DNA of 64,000 nt from Ephydatia muelleri (GCA_013339895.1 JABACO010000014.1:4811950-4875949); one strand, 5' to 3'; positions 26,285-37,022 are shown, numbered from the stretch's first letter. A program made the numbers and translations. Notes: generated by a model from the sequence alone, not told the origin.

Positions 26285-26587
26285 AAGAAGCTACTTAACT
26301 CCAGCACGTACCTCGGCGTAGACGATAACAGACAAAAAGATAACCACAGCCCACTCGAACACAAGTAAAATAAGAAAAGGTAATCTGTATCGCTTTTGAG
26401 TAGGCACATATATACTCTCTGTTCGGTTTACTGGAAGTGAGCCATAATGGGGCCTTTCAAAATGAAGAAGCCTCTCAGTAATATCATCTTGTTGGATTGG
26501 AGTAGGCGAAGTAGACATTTGAGGTGTTTCCAGCTCTCTCCCTGATTCTGCAGACGATCTGTTGCTACTACGCTTAATAGTTTCCAT
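14392..26587 (-). CDS. STARD3: STARD3/MLN64: MENTAL plus START domain cholesterol transporter
   Basis: Late-endosomal membrane protein that moves cholesterol at ER contact sites. N-terminal exons are 26587-26312, 26094-26046, roughly 25500-25386, 24934-24857, 24793-24746 and 24095-23970. They encode an acidic cytosolic head, then four hydrophobic segments of a MENTAL domain ending VPWVVTFFFEFK. Linker exons 20776-20732 and 20618-20524 contain QDFQTPSGG, at the place of the human phospho-FFAT motif. START exons are 20163-20071, 19912-19856, 16303-16208, 15911-15838, 15338-15231, 14654-14567 and 14499-14392. They contain TPEWNNR, VSAGVGPVSSRDFVSVRL, GGYVFIPISDSRTRLIWVLN and the C-terminal amphipathic helix. 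One small exon between 23970 and 20776 and one near 25.5-26 kb are unresolved, because the phases do not join. The introns hold a LINE, a foldback and a SINE. The first Met in frame is at 26632, but 26587 gives the better-formed start. Confidence 0.9.
14963..15216. repeat. 127-bp perfect tandem duplication
   Basis: Positions 14963-15089 are repeated at 15090-15216, apparently without a difference. The block starts ATAGGATGGGGAATGCAATT and ends CAACAAACCTT. It lies in a STARD3 intron and its right edge is 15 bp from the donor of the exon ending at 15231. The perfect identity means either a very recent event or an assembly duplication. Confidence 0.95.
17040..19190 (-). mobile_element. Degenerate LINE copy (RT plus restriction-like endonuclease type)
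   Basis: Same family as the LINEs at 36-40.6 kb. On the minus strand the fragments run in LINE order: part of the reverse transcriptase around the YLDD-equivalent (LLFALILHKVLAAIDAD, then LQAWYLYDG, 18501-18390), the LRFGGLGLRSLSHH segment (about 17940), CPDITLDPLGHYAVSCRRGG (17550-17460), LTVTSPLTPLSLSEA (17290) and AVECYGNWGSEARQTFSRL (about 17100). The pieces are in several frames with stops, so the copy is dead. It lies in the STARD3 intron between exons 19912-19856 and 16303-16208, in the same direction as the gene. The 5' zinc-finger region is absent or unrecognisable. Confidence 0.85.
20892..22487. repeat. Foldback element, about 1.6 kb
   Basis: The left arm (GGGTAAAGTCATGTTAGATG, then GTCTCAGTTATTAACCACTG near 20995 and GCTTATGTAAACTAGGGGGC near 21055) returns in reverse complement at the right (GCCCCCTAGTTTACATAAGC near 22298, CAGTGGTTAATAACTGAGAC near 22354, and a terminal CCTGACGTGACTTTAACC). 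The arms have diverged by scattered changes and short indels, so it is older than the palindrome at 33.0-33.9 kb. It sits in a STARD3 intron. The termini resemble those of the 1224-2267 foldback. There is no convincing ORF. Confidence 0.88.
22505..22828 (-). repeat. tRNA-Ala-derived SINE candidate
   Basis: Read on the minus strand from about 22828, the sequence resembles a tRNA-Ala(UGC) gene. TAGCATAGGC stands in the A-box position, then a GGCTTTGCAAGTCTGAGG anticodon arm, then GCAGGTTCAAGCCCTC as B box. The match stops after the B box and is followed by about 250 bp of unrelated body. That is the layout of a tRNA-derived SINE with pol III internal promoter boxes. The cloverleaf is imperfect, so it is not called as a functional tRNA gene. 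It lies right beside the foldback at 20892-22487. Confidence 0.5.
22830..23960. other. STARD3 intron, AT-rich, nothing assignable
   Basis: About 1.1 kb of AT-rich intron between the SINE and the exon 24095-23970. No ORF of note was found. A small linker exon required by phase may lie somewhere between here and 20776, but I could not place it. Confidence 0.4.
26250..26286. repeat. C25 tract followed by A12
   Basis: A run of 25 C is followed directly by about 12 A, in STARD3 intron 1, starting 26 bp beyond the donor side of exon 1 (exon ends at 26312 on the minus strand). It is one of a series of long C/G homopolymers in this window. Confidence 0.95.
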
Positions 26588-26655
26588 ATGAATGTCGACA
26601 CAAAGCCGGGTAATTAGATTGTATACGTACATTTGACACTACAGCTTGCCTATGC
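26588..26655. promoter_or_regulatory. Bidirectional promoter between STARD3 and METTL25
   Basis: The STARD3 start codon (26587, minus) and the METTL25 start codon (26656, plus) are separated by 68 bp, so the 5' UTRs must overlap or be very short. Both transcripts must start within or across the other's first exon. No TATA box is clear. The layout is typical of a shared housekeeping promoter. Confidence 0.65.
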
Positions 26656-28085
26656 ATGGCGACAGGGAATACATGTTTACAAACGGTAACACAGCAGCAA
26701 GTGAAAGATTTGTTTGCGTTTGTTCTTCGCTACAAGAACATAATTAATGCGCGAGCTGTAAACTTCTTCACAGACGACCACTGGGAAAAAGTAATCAACA
26801 AAACATGGCAGGACAGTTTGCTGTCGATGGAGGATCCAAATGACTTCATATTTCCTAAATCTTCTGGGCTCAATGGTTTGAACACAAGACCATAATATTC
26901 AGTGGAATGCAATTAATACTTTCTGCAGGATCGTTGGAAGAGTTTCTGTACACTGCCAAGCAGTTAAGGTTACCCGTGACGTCTGGCCAATGCCACAGGA
27001 AAATGGCAGCAGCTTTTGGAATGAACCCGAAAAAAGCACATGAGGTCGAGGAAGCCTCGCAATTAATTTCTACTCTTGCTGTCAAGCATGGATTGAAGCA
27101 GGTAAATAACGATCGCGAATCTCTCCAATATCCAGTATTCTTTTATGATCTGCCACTATATAATCTGGCTACAGGTAGATATAATTGTAGGCTAAGAAGT
27201 ACATGCACCTAAGTTCATTGAATTGCAACGTGTCTTAAAGCAGATGCCTGTCCATGAAGAGAACCAACATTTGCATGCAGCCTAATTGCGTTTGAGTTTT
27301 TTTGTACATGCACTGTACTGTACAAGTAGGTGGTAGACCTGAATGATTCATCTGTATCTTTTTGAATATCCTAGGTATTGGACTTGGGAAGTGGTAAGGG
27401 CTACCTCAGTGAGCACCTAGCTTTGAAGTATGGCCTAGCTGTGGTAGGTGTGGACTCGCAGTCCTCAAACACACACGGAGCACAGTGCAGAAATATGAAG
27501 GTTAGTGACGTCTTAATACATAAATTTATGGATCTCCACACACAATGCCTGTATTTTTCGAGGGGGGCAAGAAAATCAGTACGAGACCCCCATCGTCCAA
27601 TACTGTAGAGCTTGAAGAGAAGATTACGAATCTGCTTTTAAAATAAAAATCTGACTGAAGAAAAAAAAGTAATGAGTGATTTAAAATGGGGGGCATATGA
27701 GGTGGTACCTCTACTAAAATTGCACTTAACAAAATATTCACGTGTTTTGCAATTTTTTGTTTTGCGTCAGATTTACATGGGAGTAGAATGAATATACATT
27801 TCCCAATCAAAGGACCTAACTGGGACACCAATGTAATCGTGAGACACCTCCAACAAAGTCAGCAATGGATAAAAACATTTAACCCCTTGCTGTAGTTCCT
27901 AATTTGGTTAGCAATAGATTGTGAAAGGTGTGGAAAGTACCCTCTACTTGCAATGAATCCTTTGCTTGCAATGATTCCATTGCTAGTGCAGAAGAATACG
28001 TAGGATTGCGTGGCGAGGGGAGAGGAAGCTCACCATGGACCTCACCTAGTTGAAGAATGATGCTGCATTAGTTACCAGTTACCAA

Positions 28086-28116
<31 letters not shown>

Positions 28117-31100
28117 GGAGCCAAGTTGTTGTAGAGGTGATTAGATATTTAGGGTTTAGGGTGGTGGTTACCCTTTTATAAAATCTGAGATGGGTGTTTA
28201 ATATTTTTGCCTCCAAGTACATTGCATAATTATATATTAAACCATTGCTGCTAAAATTAAATTCAATATCTATATTGTGCAGAAGTGTAAACAACTCCAT
28301 ACACATATACATGCATACAAATAATATGAACAAGTACACAGGGGGAGGGGGATCGAGCCCCGCAGCCCCATGTATTCTACACTTTATGCACACAGTTCAT
28401 TATTGCTGGTATTAAGTATTTATTTTGAACTGTAAGTGCATCTTTTAACCAGAATAATGGTAATCGAATTTCTTGCAGTCATAGCCCATGCTCTTGCAAT
28501 TTTTGTAGCAGTGTACATAATTTAAAGTTGTTTCGTAGAGTTGTTCTAAACTAACTTTTACAGGGTCCTTGTAATTTTTAAATCAACACCCTTATATTCA
28601 AGATCCAAAAATAGTCATAACTTGTTTTAATAAACATCATTATAATTAGAATAAGTAAGCAATTTAGAAAATTTCATTCTGCATAATGAAATATGTGCTT
28701 GATTATTGAGGTTGTTTCTCCATCATGAATAATGTGATCGAAAATTTCTATACACCCCTTATCACTAAATTTAATCTTTTGGAGTTTTTATAGTCCACAG
28801 ATGATGTACTTTAACCAATGTACAATTAATTGAATTGAATTTAAAGTTAATTAATACTTGGTACCAACAATAGCAGCTTTTAAAAGAGACTGCGTTGTGT
28901 GTTAGGGTTAGGGTTCCAGATACCTATATAGTGTTGATATATGCATAAAAAGGGTTCTGTTAGGCTGTTTATCCTGGATCGCCAGTGTAGGTATTATCAA
29001 ATGGTCCCATGTTGTCTACATTACTATACGGCTGTGTGTATGGCTTAATTGCTTTCAGTAAAAAATGCTGTGCTATTTTTTTAGTACAATGAAATCGTTT
29101 TGCATATACTACATCGAAGCTACCATTGCCTATCATCTTGTCCACCTTTGAGCTTGTAAACTGAACCTGTGCATGATATTCCATACCTTTCTGTCCCTGA
29201 ATGTTCAAGAGATTGCTGCAAGCACCTGTGTGGTTGAATATTGATTTGTCTGACACGCAAATTATCGGCAGTGCAGCACAAAATATCCTTATGTACATTA
29301 TTCCATGCATTATGATTCGAGTTTCAATAAAAGTAAATGCATTACTTTTACATATTGCATCTAATGTAACATTTGCAGCACTGTTTTTGAATATGCCAAG
29401 GAGTGTTGTTTTATGTTGTGTGCATATGCACACTGAGTGCATGTATGTACATCATGTATGGTATGCTTTACCCCTGTTGTTACTTACCATTAATAATGGA
29501 CTATTGGATAGAAGCCCATGATTTATAAACAGTTATTATTATTTTTCATACAGGATGGCGCCACATTTAATTGTTTACAGTACTGTATTCATTAGGTATG
29601 CAAGGTCTGGCAGAGCATTTCAAAACAGGACCGTCAGATTACACATATGTTGGCTTCTGATGGTCCTGTCACTCAAGCTGCTGGCCATTGCAAAGACCCT
29701 GAAGAGTCAAAACTGGATCCTGTACTTGATGAGAAGTTACATGTACAAGAGAACAAAATCAATATTGTTCAATCAGAAATGTCAGTACCAGCTAGCTTTG
29801 ATTGTAGTTTCGCCTCATATACACTAGACCAGGAAGGTGCAAGAGAACATTCATATTTTCCTTTGACGATGACAGTGGATGTGTCTAGTGCATCTGAGTT
29901 ATTGCCATTTGTAGAAAGGCATTCAAGTGGACATTTTCAACAGTCACAACCTTGTATGATTGTTGGACTACATACCTGTGGTGACCTTGCTGTTAACATT
30001 CTGAGGCTTTTCTGTGACATTTCTGCAATCAAAGCAGTTTGCGTTGTAGGCTGCTGCTACAATCATTGCACTGAAAATGAGGACTGCACAGATGGTATGC
30101 CTTACTGCAAATGCATGGATGTCTTTTACCTTATTGCTATGTACCCCACTTTCCCACTTGCTCATACATCCTTGCAAATGTTGTTTGGGTGTTGCTTGAA
30201 TGAAATGGATGTGGGAGTCTAGATTATCATCTGCAGCTGGATGTACATTTGTACACTTATTGTTGTCAAAAGCTATATTGTCTATGATTGCGTTTTTGTG
30301 TTGAGTGAGTTTACAAGGCAATGAAATAATACATGTATATTTTCTCGTGTACAAATGCCACACCTCAAAAATATTATTTTATATAAGATTATTATTTCAA
30401 TTACACAAACCTTTAGGTAGAACTGTATTTTTTCATTGGAGAACTGAGGAAGGAGAGTTGGAATATTTAGGACAGCTTTCTATTTATTATTCACTTCACC
30501 GTAGAATTAGTTTTTTTTTTCAATACTAATATTGTGTAATGATCTTGCAGAATGCTGTTGTGTATAGGTGATTCTCTCTGTACATTGCCATTTAGGTTCC
30601 AAACCGGGATTTCCAGTCAGCACACATCTAAGATCCATAGGGGCACATCTTGGGAGAACAGCCCGTCTCCTTGCTGGTCAAAACTTGTACAAGTTCTCAG
30701 ATGCCACTAAGGACATTGCGATGGAGTCACTCTTCTTTAGAGCACTTTTGCAAGTACGACCTTACATGCTGTGATTACAAGTAAACTGTCAATGTGTAAC
30801 AATTTCTATAGCTCATTCTTCGTGATAAATTTGGAGCTACTGACCTTACAAAGTGAGCAATTGCATAAATTGTCAAAGTGATGTAGAATACTTAATTTGC
30901 TTATACACAGCAGTAGCAAAGATTACTGTGTTAGTAAGCTCAAATATTCAAGGGGAGACTTCTGTTCATATGTGAAACAAGCTCTAATCAAGTTAAAGCT
31001 TGATGCTTCTAAGGTTAGTTCAGCGTTGTGGAGATGTTAAGACTATATAAAATGTGTGGAGTATGCTTACATGTATATCCCCATTTGCTGTGCAAATGGA

Positions 31101-31681
31101 CAAACTCTTACTACACTGTAGTAAGTTTTATTAAGCGCACCAGAACATTGCTTTTAAAACTTATGCCAATTGCAATGCACTTTTCTTATGTTAGGTCCCT
31201 AAATCAATGCATGGAAATTATAATTGCTCATACAACATATGTTTTTTACATTGTTTAAATGGACAAGCTAAGTGCTCATATGATTACTTGAAACAAACAA
31301 ATTCATATGAGCCAATGAACTTTTACAACTTAATTTATTCTAGATTACAAATGAAGAAATTCATTTATTACATGCTGAGCACTACATGGAAATGGTCTAT
31401 CTTCAAAAATTTGTACAGGTGAACTCAATTGCTTAATATGAAATCAAAATGAATAGTTTCATGTCTACATGTAGTTGCAGGGAGCATTATCGCCATGCAT
31501 AGAATCATTGATTATTTTGGACAGACTGCTATTTATACAAGAGAATGTAAGTTGAAGTGTGTATGTCTGATATGTGGACTCCAGTGCACATTTCCAGATA
31601 GGTGCAGAGAATGCAAATGTACTTCAATTATTTGATGCTAGAACTTCTCCAAGATGTTTTGCTATTGTTGGACATAAGTGA
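26656..31681 (+). CDS. METTL25: METTL25/RRNAD1-family methyltransferase-like protein
   Basis: Rossmann-fold, SAM-dependent methyltransferase family; the substrate of animal members is poorly known. Ten exons join in phase: 26656-26875, 26929-27101, 27375-27500, 29605-30094, 30596-30753, 30812-30852, 30911-31013, 31344-31418, 31481-31546 and 31598-31681. They give 511 residues, within the family range. Motif I is LDLGSGKGYLSEHLA with the acidic GVDSQ after it. The family-specific VGLHTCGDLA and VVGCCYNH follow in exon 4, and the C terminus ends FAIVGHK. The N-terminal part begins MATGNTCLQTV and contains DLFAFVLRYKNIINAR. The exon-4 acceptor could instead be nine bases upstream (29596), also in frame. 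The gene is head-to-head with STARD3. I cannot decide from sequence between METTL25 and METTL25B; the CGDL/GCCY pair supports the family firmly. Confidence 0.88.
27547..27725 (+). repeat. Dispersed repeat, copy 1
   Basis: A roughly 180-bp block in METTL25 intron 3 matches, in reverse complement, the block at 41137-41300. Shared stretches include TACGAATCTGCTTTTAAAAT and CCAATACTGTA.AGCTTGAAG. It carries G-rich ends (CGAGGGGGGC and TGGGGGGC). No coding potential. Probably a non-autonomous element. Confidence 0.8.
28086..28110. repeat. C25 homopolymer
   Basis: Twenty-five C in METTL25 intron 3, about 360 bp from the dispersed repeat. The rest of the intron (27726-29604) holds no recognised exon of METTL25. 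Confidence 0.95.
28969..29313 (-). CDS. Unidentified ORF inside a METTL25 intron (doubtful)
   Basis: An open frame on the strand opposite METTL25 encodes about 115 residues if started at the Met of MYIRIFCAALPIICVS, which resembles a signal peptide. The frame stays open further upstream to 29442. The following sequence is polar, with two NxT/NxS sites, and ends FDNTYTGDPG. I recognise no family. In AT-rich intron DNA an ORF this long can occur by chance, and nothing in the context supports expression. Confidence 0.15.
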   Translation of the reverse strand: MMHGIMYIRIFCAALPIICVSDKSIFNHTGACSNLLNIQGQKGMEYHAQVQFTSSKVDKMIGNGSFDVVYAKRFHCTKKIAQHFLLKAIKPYTQPYSNVDNMGPFDNTYTGDPG

Positions 31682-31871
31682 TGTTTGTTTTTTTGCAGTG
31701 CTAGAAATTATTTGCATCACACACGTTGCACACACATGATACTGCATTGTGAAGTATGTTGATTTGTACATAATACAAGAAATTCTATATGTGACAGGGC
31801 ATTCCATCATAATATTCCATTATAATGCATACACAGTACATATATTGCATGTACTGGACTAAAAGCTAAGG

Positions 31872-32656
31872 TCACATAGACTGTATCTGCCTGTCATTCA
31901 GAGGCTGAAGACGGCGTATGTTACACTGCAGTGTATCTCCAGTGCCATCATCAATCTGACGAAGCTTTCTTAATACTGATACAGGAATCTTGACTGTTTG
32001 TTTCAAAACAAACCACTGCACAGCTTCTGAGCAGGGTGGCATGGTGAGGGAACCACCATAATGATAGTAATCATGTGACATTGGAAGGAAGTCCTTGTAC
32101 TCAATCCCTGTGACAGGCACTTCCAGATCATAGCCTGTGGGAATAGCAAGCTGCCTCCACGATCCATTTACAACTCCACTGTAATCCTTTTCGCAGAGAA
32201 CAGCCAAAACTGCAAATGAATCTGGCTGCAGGTGTTTAACATCTGCTCCTTCTTTCAGGTGCACAAAATGGATTTCTGCGTCATAGCGCTTGTTGTCAAT
32301 AACATGTTCAGAGCCTTCCCCTGGTCCACGTCCCCAGTGTAGGTGGAACTGCTGAAGAAAGTAAGTGCCCAGGTGATTTTTAAAGGTAGCAGTCTTGTCA
32401 CGAGGGAAATATATCATAGTGAAACCATTATTCTTGATATCTCCATTCACAGAATGATCCCAATTGTGAAACTGAAGTGAAATGAGATTGGGATTTTTGA
32501 CCACCTGTTCATTACTAATAGCGACGGGTGATTGATGTGGCCCCTTACTACAGCATCCATCCAGATTGTCCCAAGCTTTCTGATCCTTGTGTGTCCATAC
32601 AGGATGAATAATGTGTTGCTTTTTACGTCTCCAGCTCCATACTTGTCGGTAGCCAC
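31872..32656 (-). CDS. Secreted alpha carbonic anhydrase, paralogue 1 (5' exon not placed)
   Basis: Reversible hydration of CO2 to bicarbonate. One large exon (32656-31872) encodes the whole catalytic domain of about 261 residues. The three zinc histidines are present in QQFHLHWG and AEIHFVH, as is the Glu of GSEH. The Thr199 gate is in SLTMPPCSEAV. The two Cys that form the extracellular-type disulphide are present (DGCCSKG and PPCSEAV). Two active-site positions differ from catalytic norms: the proton-shuttle His64 position is Phe (KNNGFTM) and Thr200 is Met. The exon starts at an acceptor in phase 1 preceded by a pyrimidine-rich tract, so a short signal-peptide exon must lie upstream; I could not identify it. 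The paralogue at 59812-60620 has the same exon phase. Similar carbonic anhydrases are known from sponges, including astrosclerin types. Confidence 0.92.
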
Positions 32657-33010
32657 CTGTGCAAGAAAAGGTGAACTCATGAGAGGAATATATACGGAGC
32701 TACCATATGTTGCTAGAACTATGCTGCCAAGGGAATGCCATCATTCATTTGGACGTTGTTGAATTTCCTTTTAAAAATTACCATGGCAAAAAAAATTGTT
32801 TGATATACTGTACACCATTTAAATTTCCACGTTTGACAGACTAATTGTGGAAAGGCATAATTTGGTTGATATTGTGAAAGCAAAACTTGCTCTTCCCACT
32901 TTTTAATGTGATAGGTAGAGGCAATCATTTGGCACAATTACCAGATTTTAAGGCGAGAATAACAAAATAAATGATTTCATAATGTGTATTGCATGACACT
33001 GCAGAAAAGG

Positions 33011-34260
33011 ATATGGAACGTTCTATACGAAAATGGGTCTTGTGGATTTTATTTAGATATGGGACAGTGCCCGCGAAAAGGGACCTAGTGTATTTATATA
33101 AAACGATATAAAATTTTGTTCATATAAAACTGATATAACTTCCGAACGGTACACGCCATTGACTTCCTATTTTCAACACTTCATACTACACCATTTCTCT
33201 ACGGTAAAATACTTTTTGGGGTCTTGCACTTGCTCCGTGCCTGTATTGCAACGTCCGATACCCCACAAGGTATGAACCCGTCATAACTTTCGGCAGGAGT
33301 AATCAAATCGCTTCAAATTCGGTATGTAGATAGAGAGGTCCTATACCTATCTATTTGTTCTGTTCGTTAATTTTTATGCAATCCGTTACGGAGATACAGT
33401 TGAACAAACTACGTGCACATTTTCGCGCTCGTTTCGCGCCAATGATTTGGGCAAATTGCGCTCCGCTCAATGTATGGGGAGGCGGGGATTATTACATTGG
33501 CGCGAATCAAGCGGGAAAACGTGCACGTAGTTTATTAACTGTATCTCCGTAACAGATGGCATAAAAATTAACGAACAGAACAAATCGATAGGTATAGGAC
33601 CTCTCTATCTACATACCGAATTTGAAGCGATTTGATTACTCCTGCCGAAAGTTATGACGGGTTCATACCTTGTGGGGTATCGGACGTTGCAATACAGGCA
33701 CGGAGCAAGTGCAAAAGTATTTTACCGTAGAGAAATGGTGTAGTATGAAGTGTTGAAAATAGGAAGTCAATGGCGTGTACCGTTCGGAAGTTATATCAGT
33801 TTTATATGAACAAAATTTTATATCGTTTTATATAAATACACTAGGTCCCTTTTCGCGGGCACTGTCCCATATATCTTCCGAAATATTAACGCTATCGGGT
33901 TCCTATTTTTAACACAACATACCACACCATTAATGTATGTGAAAATCCATTTTGGTGTCTTACACATGCGGGGTACCGACGTTACAAGGTTCGATACCCC
34001 GTAGGGTTCAAAACGGCCACATCTTCAGGTAGGAGTGTCCAAATCGGTTCAAAATAGGTACCTATGTAGAAGGGTCCTACTGCTATTGATTTATTCTGTT
34101 CGTTAATTTTTGCTTTATCCGTTATGGAGATACAAGTGTGGCAAAGTAATAGCATATTTCCCGGGCATTACGCGCCATTAACGTATTACGAGGATCCTCG
34201 AAGCCAGTCCAGTGTAAATGGCGCGTAACGCCCGGGAAATATGCTACACAAAGAAATGTT
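33011..34260. repeat. Older dispersed repeat split by a young palindromic element
   Basis: The outer repeat starts GGAACGTTCTATACGAAAAT at about 33012 and resumes at about 33871 with TCTTCCGAAATATTAACGC. The same two parts lie side by side at 58268-58450, so the palindrome at 33056-33870 was inserted into it. The right part ends with a short hairpin (ATATTTCCCGGGCATTACGC near 34157 and its complement near 34225). Confidence 0.85.
33056..33870. mobile_element. Near-perfect 0.8-kb palindromic foldback element
   Basis: Each arm is about 380 bp, starting ATGGGACAGTGCCCGCGAAA on both strands. The arms are almost identical, with a handful of differences and one short indel, around a centre near 33464. 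There is no coding capacity. The arms contain TCCGTTACGGAGATACAGTT, which also occurs with changes in the repeats at 50.2-51.7 and 57.9-58.3 kb. High arm identity means recent insertion or gene conversion between the arms. Such a palindrome should form a cruciform or hairpin and is a hazard for assembly. Confidence 0.93.
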
Positions 34261-35140
34261 CAGTGTGGTACATAAAGCTAAACAAATCAGCATTTCAAAT
34301 TGACTTTACAGAGGACAAATGAGACTTGTATCATGCAATTGCAGTCAGCTAATCACTATTAATGTTGGTAAACATGCATGAATTATAAAGATCTCAATTA
34401 TATCTCACTTTCAGTTGAAATTACTCATCCAATTAGGTTTTTGTATTTTGCAATGCAGGAGACCCTTTTGATTCTACATTTCCAACTAGGGACAAAAGCC
34501 GGCTCTAATTTAACAATAAAGAGGTCAGACTACTATGCAACAATGTATGATTTAGTTATATCAATATTCTGCCTAATGAGGACTGAACAAGCACAACACC
34601 TAGGTTACAACAATGTAGAGACCTCCAATCACAGCTCAGTGCCTATCAGTGCAGAGCTGTGCTCCAAATCATTTAATTGTTCCTGGCAATCATCTAATCA
34701 ACACAATTTGCATATACCTTTAAGGGTTGTCTTAGTTGGTATAGCTAATTTTGTCATACTCCTGACGACAACCCTAACCCGAAATCTTTTGCATATAAAC
34801 TTGACATGGCAATTATTAATCGAAAGCAATTCAGACCAGCTCTAACAAATCTACCATTCTCGACGACATATACAGCAGGCTAGGCTCAACTTGAATCAAT
34901 ATCCATATATGCAAAGGGTTGTGTGACGTCCATCAATTAGTTCTCCACATCGGTTGTCCATGATTCGAATGCCACCACAGTGGGTAATTACCTCCAATAT
35001 ATCACTGGTTTTGTGCACTGTGTGTCAATTGCTTTCAATTGGTGGAATGGACTGCTACAATAGCATCGTAGAAGTTGAACCCCAGCAACTCTTATACATT
35101 GCTCCACTTGCCATACCCAGTCAAAGTCTGTAAACTGTTT
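34261..35140. other. Intergenic, no assignable gene
   Basis: About 880 bp. A 155-codon open frame at 34378-34845 (+) has no recognisable family and poor codon character. A minus-strand frame at 35230-34988 contains QFTDFDWVWQV, faintly like a COMM-domain signature, but it does not continue as one. I call neither. Confidence 0.3.
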
Positions 35141-35148
35141 CTGTCTCA

Positions 35149-35725
35149 GCAAGGCTTTGTAAAGGTAACTCAGAATCTGACTTGGTGAAATTGTGGAAGA
35201 GCTCTTCATATCATGCTCTTGAACATGCACTTATCTGTGTCATTTTGGGAATAGGCAAAAGTGTTGGATTCTTGGATACTACCAATTTACATGGTATATG
35301 TACAATTGTCGTACACTGTGTGATAATACTATCCGACGAGTGCAGGACCTGTTCATCACATCGTCTGAAGCTGCAGAGTCAACTGTCAAAAGCTAAATGT
35401 GTTTCAAGCCAGCTTCTGATTGATATTGAGCATATAAACTACAGGCTTGTGAATACGTGAGTTTCTAATTGTAGCAATGTATTATTAGCAATATGTCATA
35501 CACTTTTAGGTATCACTCTGCTCCTGAACTAGTTTGAAGGCTTCAGAATCAGAAGCACAAGAATATTCTGTTCTAAGTATGCTAACAGGTCGAGAGAAAA
35601 GATCGGAACCTGAATTAGTTGGCCTTGATGAGGAAACCAATCATGGCATCATAGATTCTACCGAATGCTCATCTCACATAGCTGTTGTGCCTAATAGCTC
35701 CTTTCTTCACATACTTTGGAAGTAG
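35149..35725 (+). other. Candidate exons of an unidentified gene
   Basis: Two or three open stretches look spliced. An exon of about 50 codons after an acceptor near 35149 (NSESDLVKLWKSSSYHALEH) ends before a donor near 35301. A coiled-coil-like stretch at 35345-35457 (HRLKLQSQLSKAKCVSSQLL) ends at GTGAGT. An acidic stretch at 35535-35725 (SEAQEYSVLSMLTGREKRSE) ends in a stop. Codon choice and splice sites look real, but I recognise no family. LINEs lie immediately downstream; the exon-like block at 41663-41771 may or may not belong to the same gene. Confidence 0.3.
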
Positions 35726-36099
35726 CAAAAAAAGAGCAAAGGCTTGCAATGTGCGTTGGCCCCCTCTAATGACTCACTGGTGTTTGCATTTGAGACACAG
35801 GTAAGCAGTTATTTCTTGACAATGTATGCACTGGCTGTATTAGGCTTCCACCACAACGTACATTGAGGGAATAAAACCCTCTACATTGAAAGCAGGAGGT
35901 TGACAAAATGCTGATGGAGGCTACTTGAGTTGATACTACCCATTTGTTGATGATATGTATGTCAGAGAAGGTGTTGTGCATAAAAATGATTGGCTTTCAA
36001 CTCTGGGAGACATTAACAGTCACCTGTCTCAATTTGAGCAATGTATACATAACAACTATACACCAATACCAAATGCAGTGCTAGCCAAAACCATGGTGG

Positions 36100-36987
36100 T
36101 ATTCACGGTCTGTGTCCTGCTTAACAAGCTGCTGTTCTCATATGTACTATATGTCTTCAACTTACTGCTGAGCTCATCTTCAGTAGCAGACAAAGCACAG
36201 TCTTTTGTTAGTTTCCTCTCCCCTTGCAGCATCCTGGCTTTCAGTTGTGCCCTCCGAGAGCTTAGGGGTTCACATGGATCCTCCTGTTTTCCAGGTAGCC
36301 ATCGAATGGTGGCTTGGCCTTGATGTTTCAGAGGGCTCACCATGTGCACTATGCCCAGGTAGTACACTTGACCACCTTGGCCACCATGCAGTTACCTGCA
36401 AGTATGGTGGAGATGTGGTAACTCGGCATAACATGATTAGGGACATCCTGGTGGAGACATGTCATCAGGCTCACATAGGGGTTAAGGTGGAAGTTGGCAA
36501 CAACTTAAGTAGAGACCACAGTAAGACCCGTCCAGCTGACATACTTCTTCCTAACTGGTTTTTGGGCAGAACAGCAGCATTAGATGTGTCCATCACCTCA
36601 CCGCTAAACCCTGTTATTTTGTTGGAAGCGGGAGTGTTGGCCACAGCTGCTGCCCAGGCCACTGAGTCTAGGAAACACCACGCCAATGACCCCAAGTGCT
36701 CAGATCTAGGATGGGTATGTGTCCCTATGGTCGTTGAAACATATGGAGCTTGAGGAAAAGAAGCCACTGCCATTATCTACTCTGTAGCCTCCTAGACTTG
36801 CCACATCCATGTGTTGGCCAAAGTCCATCGTACTTAATGAGATCTATGGCCAACTGAATCTCTACCTGGTCAGGGCTAACTACTGTAGAGCTGTACTTAG
36901 TATTTAATCAGTGTTGTTTCTGAATATTCATGTTATAATAAATAATGTGAAAAAAAAAATGTCATGTATACTTGACAATTGAAATTA

Positions 36988-37021
<34 letters not shown>

Positions 37022-37022
37022 T
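36100..37022 (+). mobile_element. 5'-truncated LINE, RLE type, with (TAA)n tail
   Basis: Only the C-terminal part of the LINE ORF is present. It has the zinc-knuckle-like CALCPGSTLDHLGHHAVTC, then RHNMIRD and the restriction-like endonuclease motif RPADILLPNWFLGRTAALDV, and ends near VVETYGA. Several stops follow. The 3' terminus is GTCATGTATACTTGACAATT, shared exactly with the next copy, followed by AAATTAAA and a (TAA)n run at 36986-37020. The left edge is blurred; homology begins between 36.05 and 36.2 kb. 5' truncation is normal for target-primed reverse transcription. It is adjacent, head to tail, to the fuller copy at 37023. Confidence 0.9.

Noticed and set aside
28902-28918. TTAGGG-like repeat suggesting a telomere
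   Set aside because: Only about two units (GTTAGGGTTAGGGTT) inside the METTL25 intron; too short for an interstitial telomere claim.
34378-34845. 155-codon plus-strand ORF as a gene
   Set aside because: No recognisable domain and poor codon character; likely chance in intergenic DNA.
34988-35230. Minus-strand COMM-domain gene fragment
   Set aside because: Only QFTDFDWVWQV resembles the family; the required beta-strands do not follow, and the plus strand has a competing exon model.
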